A stretch of DNA of 47,682 nt from Actinomycetota bacterium. Its GTDB lineage: Bacteria; Actinomycetota; Actinomycetes; Actinomycetales; Microbacteriaceae. A program made the position numbers and the translations under genes. Positions within the stretch are counted from its first letter, which is position 1. Every line of letters begins with the position of its first letter. Shown piece by piece: positions 29,350 through 37,864 of the stretch. A model generated the notes under the pieces. That model saw only the letters and a list, made by a program, of their open reading frames with translations, was not told where the DNA came from and made no database searches. The stretch is from positions 1 to 47,682 of the forward strand of contig JAAFHT010000008.1 of the NCBI GenBank assembly GCA_013297625.1, written 5' to 3'.

Positions 29350-30135
29350 CTACTGAGCGATTCCGAGTGATTGCCTCAGGGCGCAAAGGGTGCGCAGCAC
29401 GTGCGCGATCGCCTCCGGATCAGCGACTCGATAGACAGCGCAGGTCGCCGCCGCACCCACCTTGATGCCCACGTCATGCGGCTCGAGCGCGGCAAAGCCG
29501 TCTTCGTCGGTCACGTCGTCACCCGCAAAGAGCACCGCATCGGGGTCGAATCGCGCGCGCACTGCGCGCAACCCGTCACCCTTGGTCGCGTCGCGCACCG
29601 AAAACTCGACGACGTTCTTGCCCTCGCGCACGGTGAGTGCTTCGTCGAGCTCGAGAGCCGCCGCCGTCACCGCGTGATGGAGAGCGGATGCCGCGGGCGC
29701 GTCGACGAGGCGCGTGTGCACCGCGACGCCCGCCGGCTTGAGCTCGAGCCAGGCGGCGGAGGTCGACGCGACGAGGGGCTCGAGCCGCGACTGCAGGGCG
29801 CGCACGCGATCTCGGTCGGCGGCGTCGATTGCCGGGTGGGCATCCCGCGCATCGAATCGCACCTCGAGGCCGTGCGAGCCCACGAGCGGCACATCGCCCG
29901 GAAGCTCACTCGCGGAAGCGAGGCTCACGAGTGCGCGGCCAGAAATCAGTGCGATCGTCACGCCGGGCAGCTCACGCAAGCAGAGCAACGCCTCGTGTGC
30001 CGCGGGCAGCGCGCGAGCGCGAGCGGGGTCGTCGACCTCGGGGGCGAGGGTTCCGTCGAAGTCGAGGGCGATGAGAATGCGCTCGTGCGCGACAAAGCGC
30101 GTGAGCGTCGCGAGCAGGTCGGGGGGCACCGTCAT
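29350..30135 (-). CDS. otsB: trehalose-6-phosphate phosphatase
   Basis: A 261-residue HAD-superfamily phosphatase that dephosphorylates trehalose 6-phosphate. The nucleophile motif is ALDFDGTLAP with D25 and D27, and the C-terminal metal-binding motif is GDDVTDEDGF. GREGKNVVEF-type cap residues (VREGKNVVEFS) are also present. It overlaps the otsA stop by four bases as ATGA, so the synthase and phosphatase are co-translated. Confidence 0.94.
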   Translation of the reverse strand: MTVPPDLLATLTRFVAHERILIALDFDGTLAPEVDDPARARALPAAHEALLCLRELPGVTIALISGRALVSLASASELPGDVPLVGSHGLEVRFDARDAHPAIDAADRDRVRALQSRLEPLVASTSAAWLELKPAGVAVHTRLVDAPAASALHHAVTAAALELDEALTVREGKNVVEFSVRDATKGDGLRAVRARFDPDAVLFAGDDVTDEDGFAALEPHDVGIKVGAAATCAVYRVADPEAIAHVLRTLCALRQSLGIAQ

Positions 30136-31562
30136 CGTGCGCTCGAGTGGTGATTGGCGTGCCGCAGGGTGTCGAGAAACGTCGTGGACCAGCGCACGAC
30201 GTCGTTGTCGCGCACCCGACGGCGCAAGGCGCGCATGCGCGTTGTGCGCTCGCGTTGTGGCATGCGGGCGGCCGTGACGATCGCGCGCTTGAGCCCGTCG
30301 ATGTCGTGGGGGTTCACGAGCAGTGCGTTCTTGAGCTCATCAGCCGCGCCCGCGAACTCGCTCAGCACGAGCACGCCGTCATCGTCGAGCTGACACGCGA
30401 CAAACTCTTTCGCGACGAGGTTCATGCCGTCGCGCAGCGCCGTGACGAGCATGACGTCGGCAGCGAGATAGAGGGCGACCATCTCTTCGCGCGGATACCC
30501 GTGGTGAAGGTAGGCAACGGCACTGTGACTGATCGTGGCGTAGGTGCCGTTGAGGCGGCCCACCGTCAACTCGATCTCGTCACGCAACTGCATGTAGGCG
30601 GCCACGCGTTCGCGGCTCGGGCTGGCCACTTGCACGAGCACGGTATCGCCGACCGCCAGCTCACCCTCATGCAGCAGCTCGCCAAAAGCCTTCAAGCGGT
30701 GACGGATGCCCTTCGTATAGTCGAGGCGGTCAACGCCGAGCATGATCGTCGACGGGTTGCCCAGGTCATCGCGAATCTGTTGCGCGCGAGCCTGCACCTC
30801 GGGCCGCCGAGCGATCTCTTCGAACTCCGCGACGTCGATCGAAATCGGAAAAGCTTTGGCGATGACTGTGCGGTGACCACCGAGCCCGTCGGGAACGCGA
30901 ATCTCGGGGGCACGCGTGGCATAGCCAAACAGCCGTCGCACGGCGCGCGAAAAGTTGCCGGCATCGGCAACGCGCTGAAACCCAATGACATCGGCACCGA
31001 GCAAGCCCTCGATGACTTGCGTGCGCCATGGCAATTGCGCGTAGAGCCCAAACGGCGGAAAAGGAATGTGGTTGAAGAAGCCGATCGTGAGGTCGGGGCG
31101 CTGCTCGCGCAGCATGCGCGGCACGAGCTGCAGTTGGTAGTCCTGCACCCACACGGTTGCCCCGGGGTTGGCGACGCGAGCGCTCGCGTCGGCAAACCGT
31201 TGGTTGACCTCGACATAGGCCTCCCACCACTCACGGTGAAAACTCGGGCGCGCGATGACGTCGTGGTACAGCGGCCACAGCGTGTCATTGCTGAAACCCT
31301 CGTAGTAGTTCTCGATCTCGAGCGGGCTCAGCGCCACGGGCACGAGCGTGGCCTCGTCGAAAGCAAAGGGCTCAATCTCGAGATCGGGCTGGCCTGCCCA
31401 GCCCACCCAGGCGCCGTGCGAGGCGCGCATGACGGGTTCGAGTGCCGCCACAAGGCCCCCCGGCGAGCGCTGCCAGCGCGCCGTGCCGTCGGCGTCGATG
31501 ATGCGATCGACTGGCAATCGGTTCGAGACCACGACAAAGTCGTAGCGCAGAGTGTCGGTCAT
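30132..31562 (-). CDS. otsA: alpha,alpha-trehalose-phosphate synthase
   Basis: A 476-residue GT20 glycosyltransferase making trehalose 6-phosphate from UDP/ADP/GDP-glucose and glucose 6-phosphate. Motifs are VVVSNRLPV at the N-terminus, GWAGQ, WVQDYQLQLVP, VDRLDYTKGIRHRL and ALRDGMNLVAKEF. The ATG at 31562 is chosen because homologues begin about ten residues before the VVVSNRLP strand. A GTG 23 codons upstream is possible. It is the first gene of an otsAB operon supporting osmotic or desiccation tolerance, matching the nearby Mrp antiporter. Confidence 0.95.
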   Translation of the reverse strand: MTDTLRYDFVVVSNRLPVDRIIDADGTARWQRSPGGLVAALEPVMRASHGAWVGWAGQPDLEIEPFAFDEATLVPVALSPLEIENYYEGFSNDTLWPLYHDVIARPSFHREWWEAYVEVNQRFADASARVANPGATVWVQDYQLQLVPRMLREQRPDLTIGFFNHIPFPPFGLYAQLPWRTQVIEGLLGADVIGFQRVADAGNFSRAVRRLFGYATRAPEIRVPDGLGGHRTVIAKAFPISIDVAEFEEIARRPEVQARAQQIRDDLGNPSTIMLGVDRLDYTKGIRHRLKAFGELLHEGELAVGDTVLVQVASPSRERVAAYMQLRDEIELTVGRLNGTYATISHSAVAYLHHGYPREEMVALYLAADVMLVTALRDGMNLVAKEFVACQLDDDGVLVLSEFAGAADELKNALLVNPHDIDGLKRAIVTAARMPQRERTTRMRALRRRVRDNDVVRWSTTFLDTLRHANHHSSAR

Positions 31563-31715
31563 GTCGCTCGCTCGTTTCCGGGGCTGGTGCTCGGAGGAAT
31601 CGTCGGTGCGGGGCTGTCCGGCTTTCTCCACGGTATCAGCCGTGTTGCCGCACGGTTCGACGAACGGTCATGAGGCGTTCACTCCCGCCTCGCCGATCAG
31701 CACGCGTAAGCGGCC

Positions 31716-31721
31716 TACCCT
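31716..31721 (+). promoter_or_regulatory. -10 box of leaderless isomerase-like gene
   Basis: TACCCT is six bases before the GTG at 31728 and no Shine-Dalgarno is present. Confidence 0.55.
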
Positions 31722-31727
31722 GGCCCC

Positions 31728-32555
31728 GTGATCAGCATCGGAATGGGCACCACCAGTGTCTTGCCGCGTCGCTTGCACGACGCCTTCCGCTTGGCCGCCG
31801 AGGCCGGCTACGACGGGGTCGAGATCATGGTGACGAGCGACCCCGACACGCGCAACCCGCGCGTCATCAGCGCGCTGAGTGAGCGGTACGGGATGCCCGT
31901 GCTCAGCATCCACGCCCCCGTTCTGGTCTTGACGGCCTTCGTCTTCGGCGCCGACCCGCACCGCAAGCTCGACCGTTCGGCGGCGCTCGCGCGGCAGGTA
32001 GGAGCGCACACGGTTGTCGTGCACCCCCCGTTTCGCTGGCAGGCTCGATCGGCTCGCAACTTCACACGATCGGTGCGCGAGGTAAGCGACCGCTACGGCG
32101 TCATGGTCGCGGTCGAAAACATGTTTCCGGTCACGGTCGGCGGGCATGACCGCAATGCCTACGCTCCCGACTGGAACCCGGGCGGTCTTGACGTTGACGC
32201 CCTGACGCTCGACTTTTCGCACGCGGCCCTCGCGGGCGTGAGCGCCCTCGACCTTGCACAGCAGTGGGGCACCCGGCTGCGCCACGTGCACTTGTGTGAT
32301 GGCTCATCACTCGAACCGAACGACCTCATGTTCGATGAGCACCTGATTCCGGGCCACGGGGTTCAGCCCGTCGCCGAGGTCGTCGCTCTTCTCGCGCGCC
32401 GCGGCTTTTCGGGCTCGATCATTGCCGAAGTGACGACTCGCGCGTGTGGAGCCGACGACGAACAGCGGCTCGCATTGCTGCGCGAAACTCTCGCGTTCGC
32501 GCGCCAGGCTGCCGCGACACAGCCCGAGCCCGCCCGCACCGGTACGCCGCGCTGA
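31728..32555 (+). CDS. Sugar phosphate isomerase/epimerase-like TIM-barrel protein
   Basis: A 275-residue xylose-isomerase-like TIM barrel. Divalent-metal ligands are suggested by VVVHPPF (H near residue 98), AVENMFP, HVHLCDG, EHLIPGHG and IIAEVTT. These fit the AP-endonuclease 2 / sugar isomerase superfamily, but the substrate cannot be determined. The GTG start follows TACCCT by six bases (leaderless). It is divergent from otsA and convergent with the GntR gene 19 bases away; no functional link is evident. Confidence 0.82.
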   Translation: MISIGMGTTSVLPRRLHDAFRLAAEAGYDGVEIMVTSDPDTRNPRVISALSERYGMPVLSIHAPVLVLTAFVFGADPHRKLDRSAALARQVGAHTVVVHPPFRWQARSARNFTRSVREVSDRYGVMVAVENMFPVTVGGHDRNAYAPDWNPGGLDVDALTLDFSHAALAGVSALDLAQQWGTRLRHVHLCDGSSLEPNDLMFDEHLIPGHGVQPVAEVVALLARRGFSGSIIAEVTTRACGADDEQRLALLRETLAFARQAAATQPEPARTGTPR

Positions 32556-32574
32556 GGTCGCGCGTGGCCGGCGG

Positions 32575-33363
32575 CTACGCGAGAAACGCCCGCAAGAGCG
32601 ATTGCGAACCCTCGAGGTGTTCTGCCATGGCCGTTGCCGCCCGATCGGCGTCGCCGACAAGCACCGCCCACACGATCTGCTCATGTTGCTCATCAGAGTG
32701 CGCGATGTTCGGTGCGAGTAAGGGAATGCGGTCGAGTAGCCCATTGACCGTCATGCGGTTCTCGGCGATGAGCGACACGAGGCTCGGGCTACCCGAGAGT
32801 TCGGCGATCGTAAGGTGCAAGCGCGAGTCGAGCCGGCGGTAGTCGGCGGGGTCGGCCGCGGCGAGCTCGCGCAATCGCACGTGCAGCGACTCGCGCTCGA
32901 GGGCCGTCAGGGTGCGACCAGCGGCGGCTCGCGCGGCCCCCACCTCGAGCACCGATCGCAGCGTCAAGATGTCGTCAAGGTCAGCGGCAGCTACCGCCGG
33001 GGCAGGTTCACCCGCCGCCACCGGGAGCGGGTCGCAGACAAACGTGCCGCCATAGCGACCTCGCCGCGACTCAAGGTAGCCAGCGTCGGCGAGTGAGCGA
33101 ATCGCCTCACGCACGGTGTCACGACTGACTTCAAAGCGCGCGGCGAGTTCGCGCTCGGGCGCGAGGGCCTCTCCGGGGCCAACGATGCCGAGCCGAATGA
33201 GCTGCAAGAGTCGCGCCAAGGTCTCTTCAAACGCATTACCCCCGCGCACCGGCCGAGAGAGCGCCTCGTGCGCGAGCGACTCGAGCGGCTCGAGCGGTTC
33301 GCTCGCGAGCGCGACGGGCGTCTCACCACCGACACCGGTGGCGTCGCCCTCCGCGCTCGCCAT
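32575..33363 (-). CDS. FadR-subfamily GntR transcriptional regulator
   Basis: A 262-residue regulator. An atypical acidic N-terminal extension of about 40 residues precedes the winged helix. The helix-turn-helix at about 70-100 contains LAARFEVSRDTVREAIRSLADAGYLESRRG, and the C-terminal all-helical FCD domain (about 128-255) has the DILTLRSVLEVGAA, RLHLTIAELSGSP and SDEQHEQIVWAV motifs whose histidines usually bind a metal. It ends the catabolic cluster and is the best candidate to control it. TAGGGT lies seven bases before the ATG; its TAG is the SDR stop codon. Confidence 0.92.
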   Translation of the reverse strand: MASAEGDATGVGGETPVALASEPLEPLESLAHEALSRPVRGGNAFEETLARLLQLIRLGIVGPGEALAPERELAARFEVSRDTVREAIRSLADAGYLESRRGRYGGTFVCDPLPVAAGEPAPAVAAADLDDILTLRSVLEVGAARAAAGRTLTALERESLHVRLRELAAADPADYRRLDSRLHLTIAELSGSPSLVSLIAENRMTVNGLLDRIPLLAPNIAHSDEQHEQIVWAVLVGDADRAATAMAEHLEGSQSLLRAFLA

Positions 33364-33370
33364 GGTCGTG

Positions 33371-33376
33371 ACCCTA
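33371..33376 (-). promoter_or_regulatory. -10 box of gntR overlapping the SDR stop codon
   Basis: TAGGGT on the minus strand is seven bases before the regulator's ATG; its first three bases are the preceding gene's TAG stop. Confidence 0.45.
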
Positions 33377-34162
33377 TAGCGGCGTCACGTAGGCGCCGCT
33401 GATGCCGCCGTCAACCAAGAAGGTCGAGGCGGTGATGAACGACGAGTCGTCGCTCGCGAGGAAGGCGACCGCCGCGGCCAGTTCTTCTGCCTCGGCGAAG
33501 CGACCCTTCGGAATGTGCACGAGGCGACGCTGCGCACGCTCGGGGTCTTTCGCGAACAGCTCTTGCAGCAGTGGCGTGTTGACCGGGCCCGGGCACAGGG
33601 CGTTGACACGGATGCCCTGCCGAGCAAACTGCACCCCGAGTTCACGCGTCATGGCGAGCACGCCACCCTTGCTCGCGGTGTACGAAATCTGGCTCGTGGC
33701 ACTGCCCATGACGGCGACGAATGAGGCCGTGTTGATGATCGAGCCCGACTGCTGGGCAACCATGTGGCGCAGTGCGGCGCGCGAGCACAAGTAGACACTC
33801 TTGAGGTTGACCTCTTGCACCTTGTCCCACGCGGGAAGCTCGGTGGTTTCGATCGAGTCGTCGTCGGGCGGCGAGATGCCCGCGTTGTTGAAGGCGATGT
33901 CGAGCGAGCCGTAGGTGGCCTGAGCCGTGTCGAAAAGGTTGTTGACCTCGGCCTCGTCGGTCACGTTGACCTTCACGAAGAGACCGCCGACCTCGGCGGC
34001 CGCGGCCTCACCCGACTCGGGGTTCATGTCACCGATGACGACGATCGCGCCCTCGGCGGCGAAGCGACGCGCGGTGGCAAGACCGATACCGCTCGCGCCA
34101 CCCGTAATGACGGCAACTTTGCCCTTGAGCCGCTGAGTGAGATCGATGGGGGTAATGGTCAT
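33374..34162 (-). CDS. SDR-family NAD(P)-dependent alcohol dehydrogenase
   Basis: A 262-residue classical SDR. The cofactor motif TGGASGIG is at residues 20-27, NNAG at 92-95, the catalytic pair is Y161 and K165 in YTASK, and a catalytic Ser lies near residue 147. It is annotated by family as a 3-oxoacyl-ACP-reductase-like dehydrogenase, but here it sits 13 bases after an aldehyde dehydrogenase in an amine-catabolism cluster. A likely role is oxidation of the hydroxyl of gamma-glutamylethanolamide to the aldehyde. The ATG at 34162 has AAGGAG, which overlaps the aldehyde dehydrogenase TAA stop. Confidence 0.85.
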   Translation of the reverse strand: MTITPIDLTQRLKGKVAVITGGASGIGLATARRFAAEGAIVVIGDMNPESGEAAAAEVGGLFVKVNVTDEAEVNNLFDTAQATYGSLDIAFNNAGISPPDDDSIETTELPAWDKVQEVNLKSVYLCSRAALRHMVAQQSGSIINTASFVAVMGSATSQISYTASKGGVLAMTRELGVQFARQGIRVNALCPGPVNTPLLQELFAKDPERAQRRLVHIPKGRFAEAEELAAAVAFLASDDSSFITASTFLVDGGISGAYVTPL

Positions 34163-34175
34163 GGTCGTGTGCTCC

Positions 34176-35534
34176 TTAGCTGTGAGAGAAGAAAACGTTC
34201 TTGGTTTCGGTGAAGGCGAGCGGAGCATCCGGCCCCAGCTCGCGCCCGAGTCCGCTCTGCTTGAACCCGCCGAAGGGCGTGGCGTAGCGCACCGACGAGT
34301 TCGAGTTGACGCTCAGCGCGCCGCTCTCGACGCCGCGGGCGACACGGATGGCGCGGCCCAGGTCGCGCGTATAGATCGACCCCGAGAGGCCGAAGATCGA
34401 GTCGTTCGCGAGCGCGATGGCGTCGGCTTCATCGTCGAAGGGCAGCACCGAGACGACGGGGCCAAAGATCTCGTCGGTCGCGACGCGATCGGTGCGGTTG
34501 GGCAGCAATACCGTCGGGGCCATCCAGTAGCCGGGGCCGTCGGGCGCCGTACCGCTGAAGGCGACGGGCACGCTGCCGTCGAGAAACTCGGCGACGGTGT
34601 CGAAGTGGCTCTTCGAGACGAGCGGGCCCATGTCGACGCCCTCCTCGGCGGGGTTACCGACGCGAAAGCCCTTGACGGCTGGCTCGAGCAACTCGAGAAA
34701 ACGGTCGAGCACACTGCGCTGCACGAGCAGTCGCGACCGTGCACAGCAGTCTTGCCCCGCGTTGTCGAACACCGCGCCCGGGGCTCCGGATGCTGCTGCC
34801 TCCAGATCAGCGTCGGCGAAGACGATGTTCGCACTCTTGCCGCCGAGCTCGAGCGTGACAGGTTTCACCTGCGCCGCGCATCCGGCCATGACGTGCTTGC
34901 CGACCTCGGTCGACCCCGTGAAGACGACTTTGCGCACCTGCTCGTGCGTGACGAAGCGGTCGCCCACGACCGAGCCGCGGCCCGGCAGCACCTGGAAGAG
35001 GTTCTCGGGCAGCCCCGATTCGAGAGCGAGCTCGCCGAGGCGAATGGCCGTGAGCGGCGTCCAGTCGGCGGGCTTAAGCAGCACGGCGTTGCCCGCGGCG
35101 AGCGCGGGAGCAAAGCCCCATGCCGCGATCGGCATAGGAAAGTTCCAGGGAACGATGACGCCGACGACACCGAGCGGTTCGTGGAAGGTCACGTCAAGGC
35201 CGCCTGCCACGGGAATCTGCTGGCCGATCATGCGCTCGGGCGCGCCGCTGTAGTAGTCGAGCACGTCGCGAACGTTGCCCGCCTCCCAGCGAGCGGCCCC
35301 AATCGGGTGCCCCGAGTTGCGCACCTCAAGCTGCGCGAGTTCTTCGATGTGCGCGTCGACTGTGGCCGCGAACCGCCGCAGCGCACGTGCCCGATCGACG
35401 GGAGCGAGGGCGAACCACGCCTTCTGGGCGACGACAGCACGCGCGACGGCCGCGTCGACCTCGTCGAGCGTCGTGTGTCGCACCGTGCCGATGACCGTCT
35501 CGTCGGCGGGGTTGACGAGCGTGGTTTCGCTCAT
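34176..35534 (-). CDS. NAD-dependent aldehyde dehydrogenase
   Basis: A 452-residue ALDH. N131 in PWNFP, the general base E229 in TLELGG and the nucleophile C263 in NAGQDCC are all present, so it should be active. It is slightly shorter at the N-terminus than typical 480-500-residue relatives. In this cluster it probably oxidises a gamma-glutamyl amino-aldehyde to the acid (gamma-glutamylglycine if the substrate derives from ethanolamine, gamma-glutamyl-GABA if from putrescine). The ATG at 35534 overlaps the preceding stop by four bases. Confidence 0.9.
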   Translation of the reverse strand: MSETTLVNPADETVIGTVRHTTLDEVDAAVARAVVAQKAWFALAPVDRARALRRFAATVDAHIEELAQLEVRNSGHPIGAARWEAGNVRDVLDYYSGAPERMIGQQIPVAGGLDVTFHEPLGVVGVIVPWNFPMPIAAWGFAPALAAGNAVLLKPADWTPLTAIRLGELALESGLPENLFQVLPGRGSVVGDRFVTHEQVRKVVFTGSTEVGKHVMAGCAAQVKPVTLELGGKSANIVFADADLEAAASGAPGAVFDNAGQDCCARSRLLVQRSVLDRFLELLEPAVKGFRVGNPAEEGVDMGPLVSKSHFDTVAEFLDGSVPVAFSGTAPDGPGYWMAPTVLLPNRTDRVATDEIFGPVVSVLPFDDEADAIALANDSIFGLSGSIYTRDLGRAIRVARGVESGALSVNSNSSVRYATPFGGFKQSGLGRELGPDAPLAFTETKNVFFSHS

Positions 35535-36304
35535 GCGCGGGCCTTCCGGTTCTCTTGGTACTGCACCGCGGCCTCGACGAGGCCCGCAAACAGGCGTGCG
35601 TCTTCGGCCGCTGATTCTTCGGGGTGCCACTGCACCGCGACACCGAACGTCATGGCGTCAACATCGACGGCCTGGATGATGCCGTCGTCACCGCGGGCAC
35701 TCACGGTGAGGCCAGGCGCGACCTCGTCGATTGCCTGGTGGTGGTAGCTCTGCACCGTCACGCGGTCACCGAGCAGCTCGGCGGTCTTGGTGCCCGGCTC
35801 GATGATCGCCGGGTTGGCGGTGAAGACTCCACCACCCGCGTTGTAGCGCGTCGAGCCGATCGCGTCGGGCACGTGTTGAATGAGGCTGCCGCCCAGCGCC
35901 GTGTTGAGCACCTGCAGGCCACGGCAGATGCCCAAGAAGGGAATGTCGCGCGCGATCGCCCGGGCGAGCAGCACGTCTTCGATGGCGTCGCGATCGAGCC
36001 GCGGCACATCGTTCGTGGGGTGCGGTTCTTGCCCGTAACGCCGTGAATCGACGTCTTTGCCACCGGTCAGAATGAGCCCGTCGAGCCCATCGAGCACGGC
36101 GTCGGCCCCGGCCTCATCGAGAGGCTGCGGCGGCACGAGCACCGCGATGCCGCCCGCACGCGAGACCGCCTCGAAGTAGACCTTCGGCAAAAACGCTGCG
36201 GGAACATCCCACACCCCGCACTGCGTCTGCTCGAGATAGGTCGTCAGCCCGATGACGGGGCGACGGCCATCGATCGCGCCCGACTCAGAACCGTTCGAAG
36301 CCAC
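35531..36304 (-). CDS. Class I glutamine amidotransferase-like gamma-glutamyl hydrolase (PuuD-like)
   Basis: A 257-residue peptidase C26 enzyme. The catalytic triad is clear: C127 in FLGICRGLQ, H227 and E229 in VQWHPEE. It resembles gamma-glutamyl-gamma-aminobutyrate hydrolase, which releases glutamate from gamma-glutamyl acids. The GTG at 36304 overlaps the upstream ligase gene by 20 bases and has GGGAG eight bases before it. It would carry out the last step of the cluster, regenerating glutamate and releasing the amino acid derived from the amine. Confidence 0.88.
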   Translation of the reverse strand: MASNGSESGAIDGRRPVIGLTTYLEQTQCGVWDVPAAFLPKVYFEAVSRAGGIAVLVPPQPLDEAGADAVLDGLDGLILTGGKDVDSRRYGQEPHPTNDVPRLDRDAIEDVLLARAIARDIPFLGICRGLQVLNTALGGSLIQHVPDAIGSTRYNAGGGVFTANPAIIEPGTKTAELLGDRVTVQSYHHQAIDEVAPGLTVSARGDDGIIQAVDVDAMTFGVAVQWHPEESAAEDARLFAGLVEAAVQYQENRKARA

Positions 36305-37664
36305 GGATGCGCTCCCAGTCGGTAATCGCCGCGTCAAAGGCCGACAGCTCAACGGCCGCCATGTTGAGGTAGTGCGCCATGACCTCGTCACCGAACGCGG
36401 CGCGCGCGAGTTCGGAGCCAGAGAACAGCTCGGCCGCGTCGCGCAGAGTCGAGGGCACGCGCGGCAGATCGGCCGCGTAGGCGTTGCCCGTGAAGATCTC
36501 GGGCAGCGTGAGCTTGTTCTCGATGCCGTAGAGGCCAGCCGCGATGATGGCCGCCGTGGCGAGGTAGGGGTTGACGTCGCCTCCGGGTACGCGGTTCTCG
36601 ATGCGCAGGCTGTGGCCCTGGCCGACGACGCGCAGAGCGCACGTGCGGTTGTCGAAGCCCCACGCGATGCCCGTGGGCGCGAAGCTACCGGGCACATAGC
36701 GCTTGTACGAGTTGATCGTGGGGGCGAAGAACAGGCTGAGCTCGCGCATGGCAGCAAGCTGGCCCGCAAGCCAGTGCTCCATGAGCGGCGAGAAGCCGTG
36801 CGCGCCGTCGCCCGCCATGACGGCCGAGCCATCGGTGCCGCGCACGCTCAAGTGAATGTGGCAGCTGTTGCCCTCACGCTCATTGAACTTGGCCATGAAG
36901 GTCAGTGCCTTGCCGTGCGCGTCGGCGATCTCTTTCGCGCCGTTCTTGTAGATGACGTGGTTGTCGCACGTGGCGAGGGCGTGAGCGTAGCGGAAGGCGA
37001 TCTCTTGCTGACCGAAGTTGCACTCGCCCTTGACGCCCTCGCAGTACATGCCGGCGCCATCCATGCCGTTGCGAATGTCGCGCAGCAGCGGCTCCATGCG
37101 GCTCGAGGCCAAGAGCGCGTAGTCGATGTTGTAGTCGCTCGCGGGCGTGAGGTTGTCATAGCCCTTCGCCCAGGCCTGGCGGTAGGTCTCGTCGAAGACG
37201 ATGAACTCGAGTTCAGTGCCCACGTAGGGCACGAGGCCGTGCTCGGCGAGGCGATCGATCTGCTGCTGCAGAATCTGGCGCGGGTTGGGGGCAACCGGGC
37301 CGCCGTCCATGCGCTTGAGGTCAGCGATAACGAGCGCGGTGGCCGGCAGCCACGGAATACGACGCAGCGTGCCCATGTCGGGCTGCATGACCATGTCGCC
37401 ATAGCCGGTCTGCCACGACGAGAGCGCGTAGCCCGCGACGGTGTTCATCTCAACGTCGACGGCGAGCAAATAGTTGCAGCACTCGGCGCCGTGGGCGGCG
37501 ACTTCTTCGCGGAACAGTCGCGCCGAGACGCGCTTGCCGACGAGGCGACCCTGCATGTCGGCGAAAGCGACGATGACCGTGTCAACCTCCCCCGCGTCGA
37601 TGAGGCTTTCGAGTTCAGCGATCGTGAGATTTCCCGAGCGAACCGTCGTCGGTGCTGCAGACAT
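36285..37664 (-). CDS. Glutamine-synthetase-family gamma-glutamyl-amine ligase (PuuA/GlnA4-like)
   Basis: A 459-residue GS-fold ligase. E151 and E153 in GTELEF, a GECNFGQQE segment (about residue 205), HIHLS (about 263) and the NRVPGGDVNPYL arginine loop fit the divergent GS group that attaches glutamate to amines rather than ammonia. PuuA (putrescine) and Streptomyces GlnA4 (ethanolamine) belong here. The ATG at 37664 has GGGAGG at good spacing; an upstream extension lacks support. It is the first gene of the catabolic operon and is divergent from the permease. Confidence 0.87.
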   Translation of the reverse strand: MSAAPTTVRSGNLTIAELESLIDAGEVDTVIVAFADMQGRLVGKRVSARLFREEVAAHGAECCNYLLAVDVEMNTVAGYALSSWQTGYGDMVMQPDMGTLRRIPWLPATALVIADLKRMDGGPVAPNPRQILQQQIDRLAEHGLVPYVGTELEFIVFDETYRQAWAKGYDNLTPASDYNIDYALLASSRMEPLLRDIRNGMDGAGMYCEGVKGECNFGQQEIAFRYAHALATCDNHVIYKNGAKEIADAHGKALTFMAKFNEREGNSCHIHLSVRGTDGSAVMAGDGAHGFSPLMEHWLAGQLAAMRELSLFFAPTINSYKRYVPGSFAPTGIAWGFDNRTCALRVVGQGHSLRIENRVPGGDVNPYLATAAIIAAGLYGIENKLTLPEIFTGNAYAADLPRVPSTLRDAAELFSGSELARAAFGDEVMAHYLNMAAVELSAFDAAITDWERIRGFERF

Positions 37665-37685
37665 GGAGCCTCCCTTGGCGCAAGT

Positions 37686-37758
37686 GTCGACCATTAGTAC
37701 CACAGGGCCCCACCCCTGACCGAGGACACGGCTGAACTTTTCGATTCCAATGGTAGAC
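37686..37758. promoter_or_regulatory. Inverted repeat between ligase and permease, candidate operator
   Basis: The arms GTCGACCATTAG (37686-37697) and CCAATGGTAGAC (37747-37758) are inverted copies matching at 10 of 12 positions, with centres about 61 bases apart. Each arm overlaps or adjoins a TA-rich -10-like sequence reading outward: TACTAA on the minus strand and TAGACA on the plus strand. The cluster's GntR protein is the obvious candidate to bind. Binding is inferred. Confidence 0.5.
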
Positions 37759-37864
37759 ATCGCCCACCTTTACGGCCATGCTCATGTGCCAAGGCGCATT
37801 GTGGCGTTTTCGCTCGTGCGCTGACCCGTCCCCACCACCCCCGCCGCTCCCCTGGAGGATATTC

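Noticed and set aside
30147-31673. A 508-codon plus-strand frame opposite otsA
   Set aside because: Antisense shadow; OtsA on the minus strand has every family motif and no recognisable domain is on the plus strand.
36252-37697. A 481-codon plus-strand frame opposite the gamma-glutamyl ligase
   Set aside because: Antisense to a GS-fold gene with intact active-site motifs; no homology of its own.
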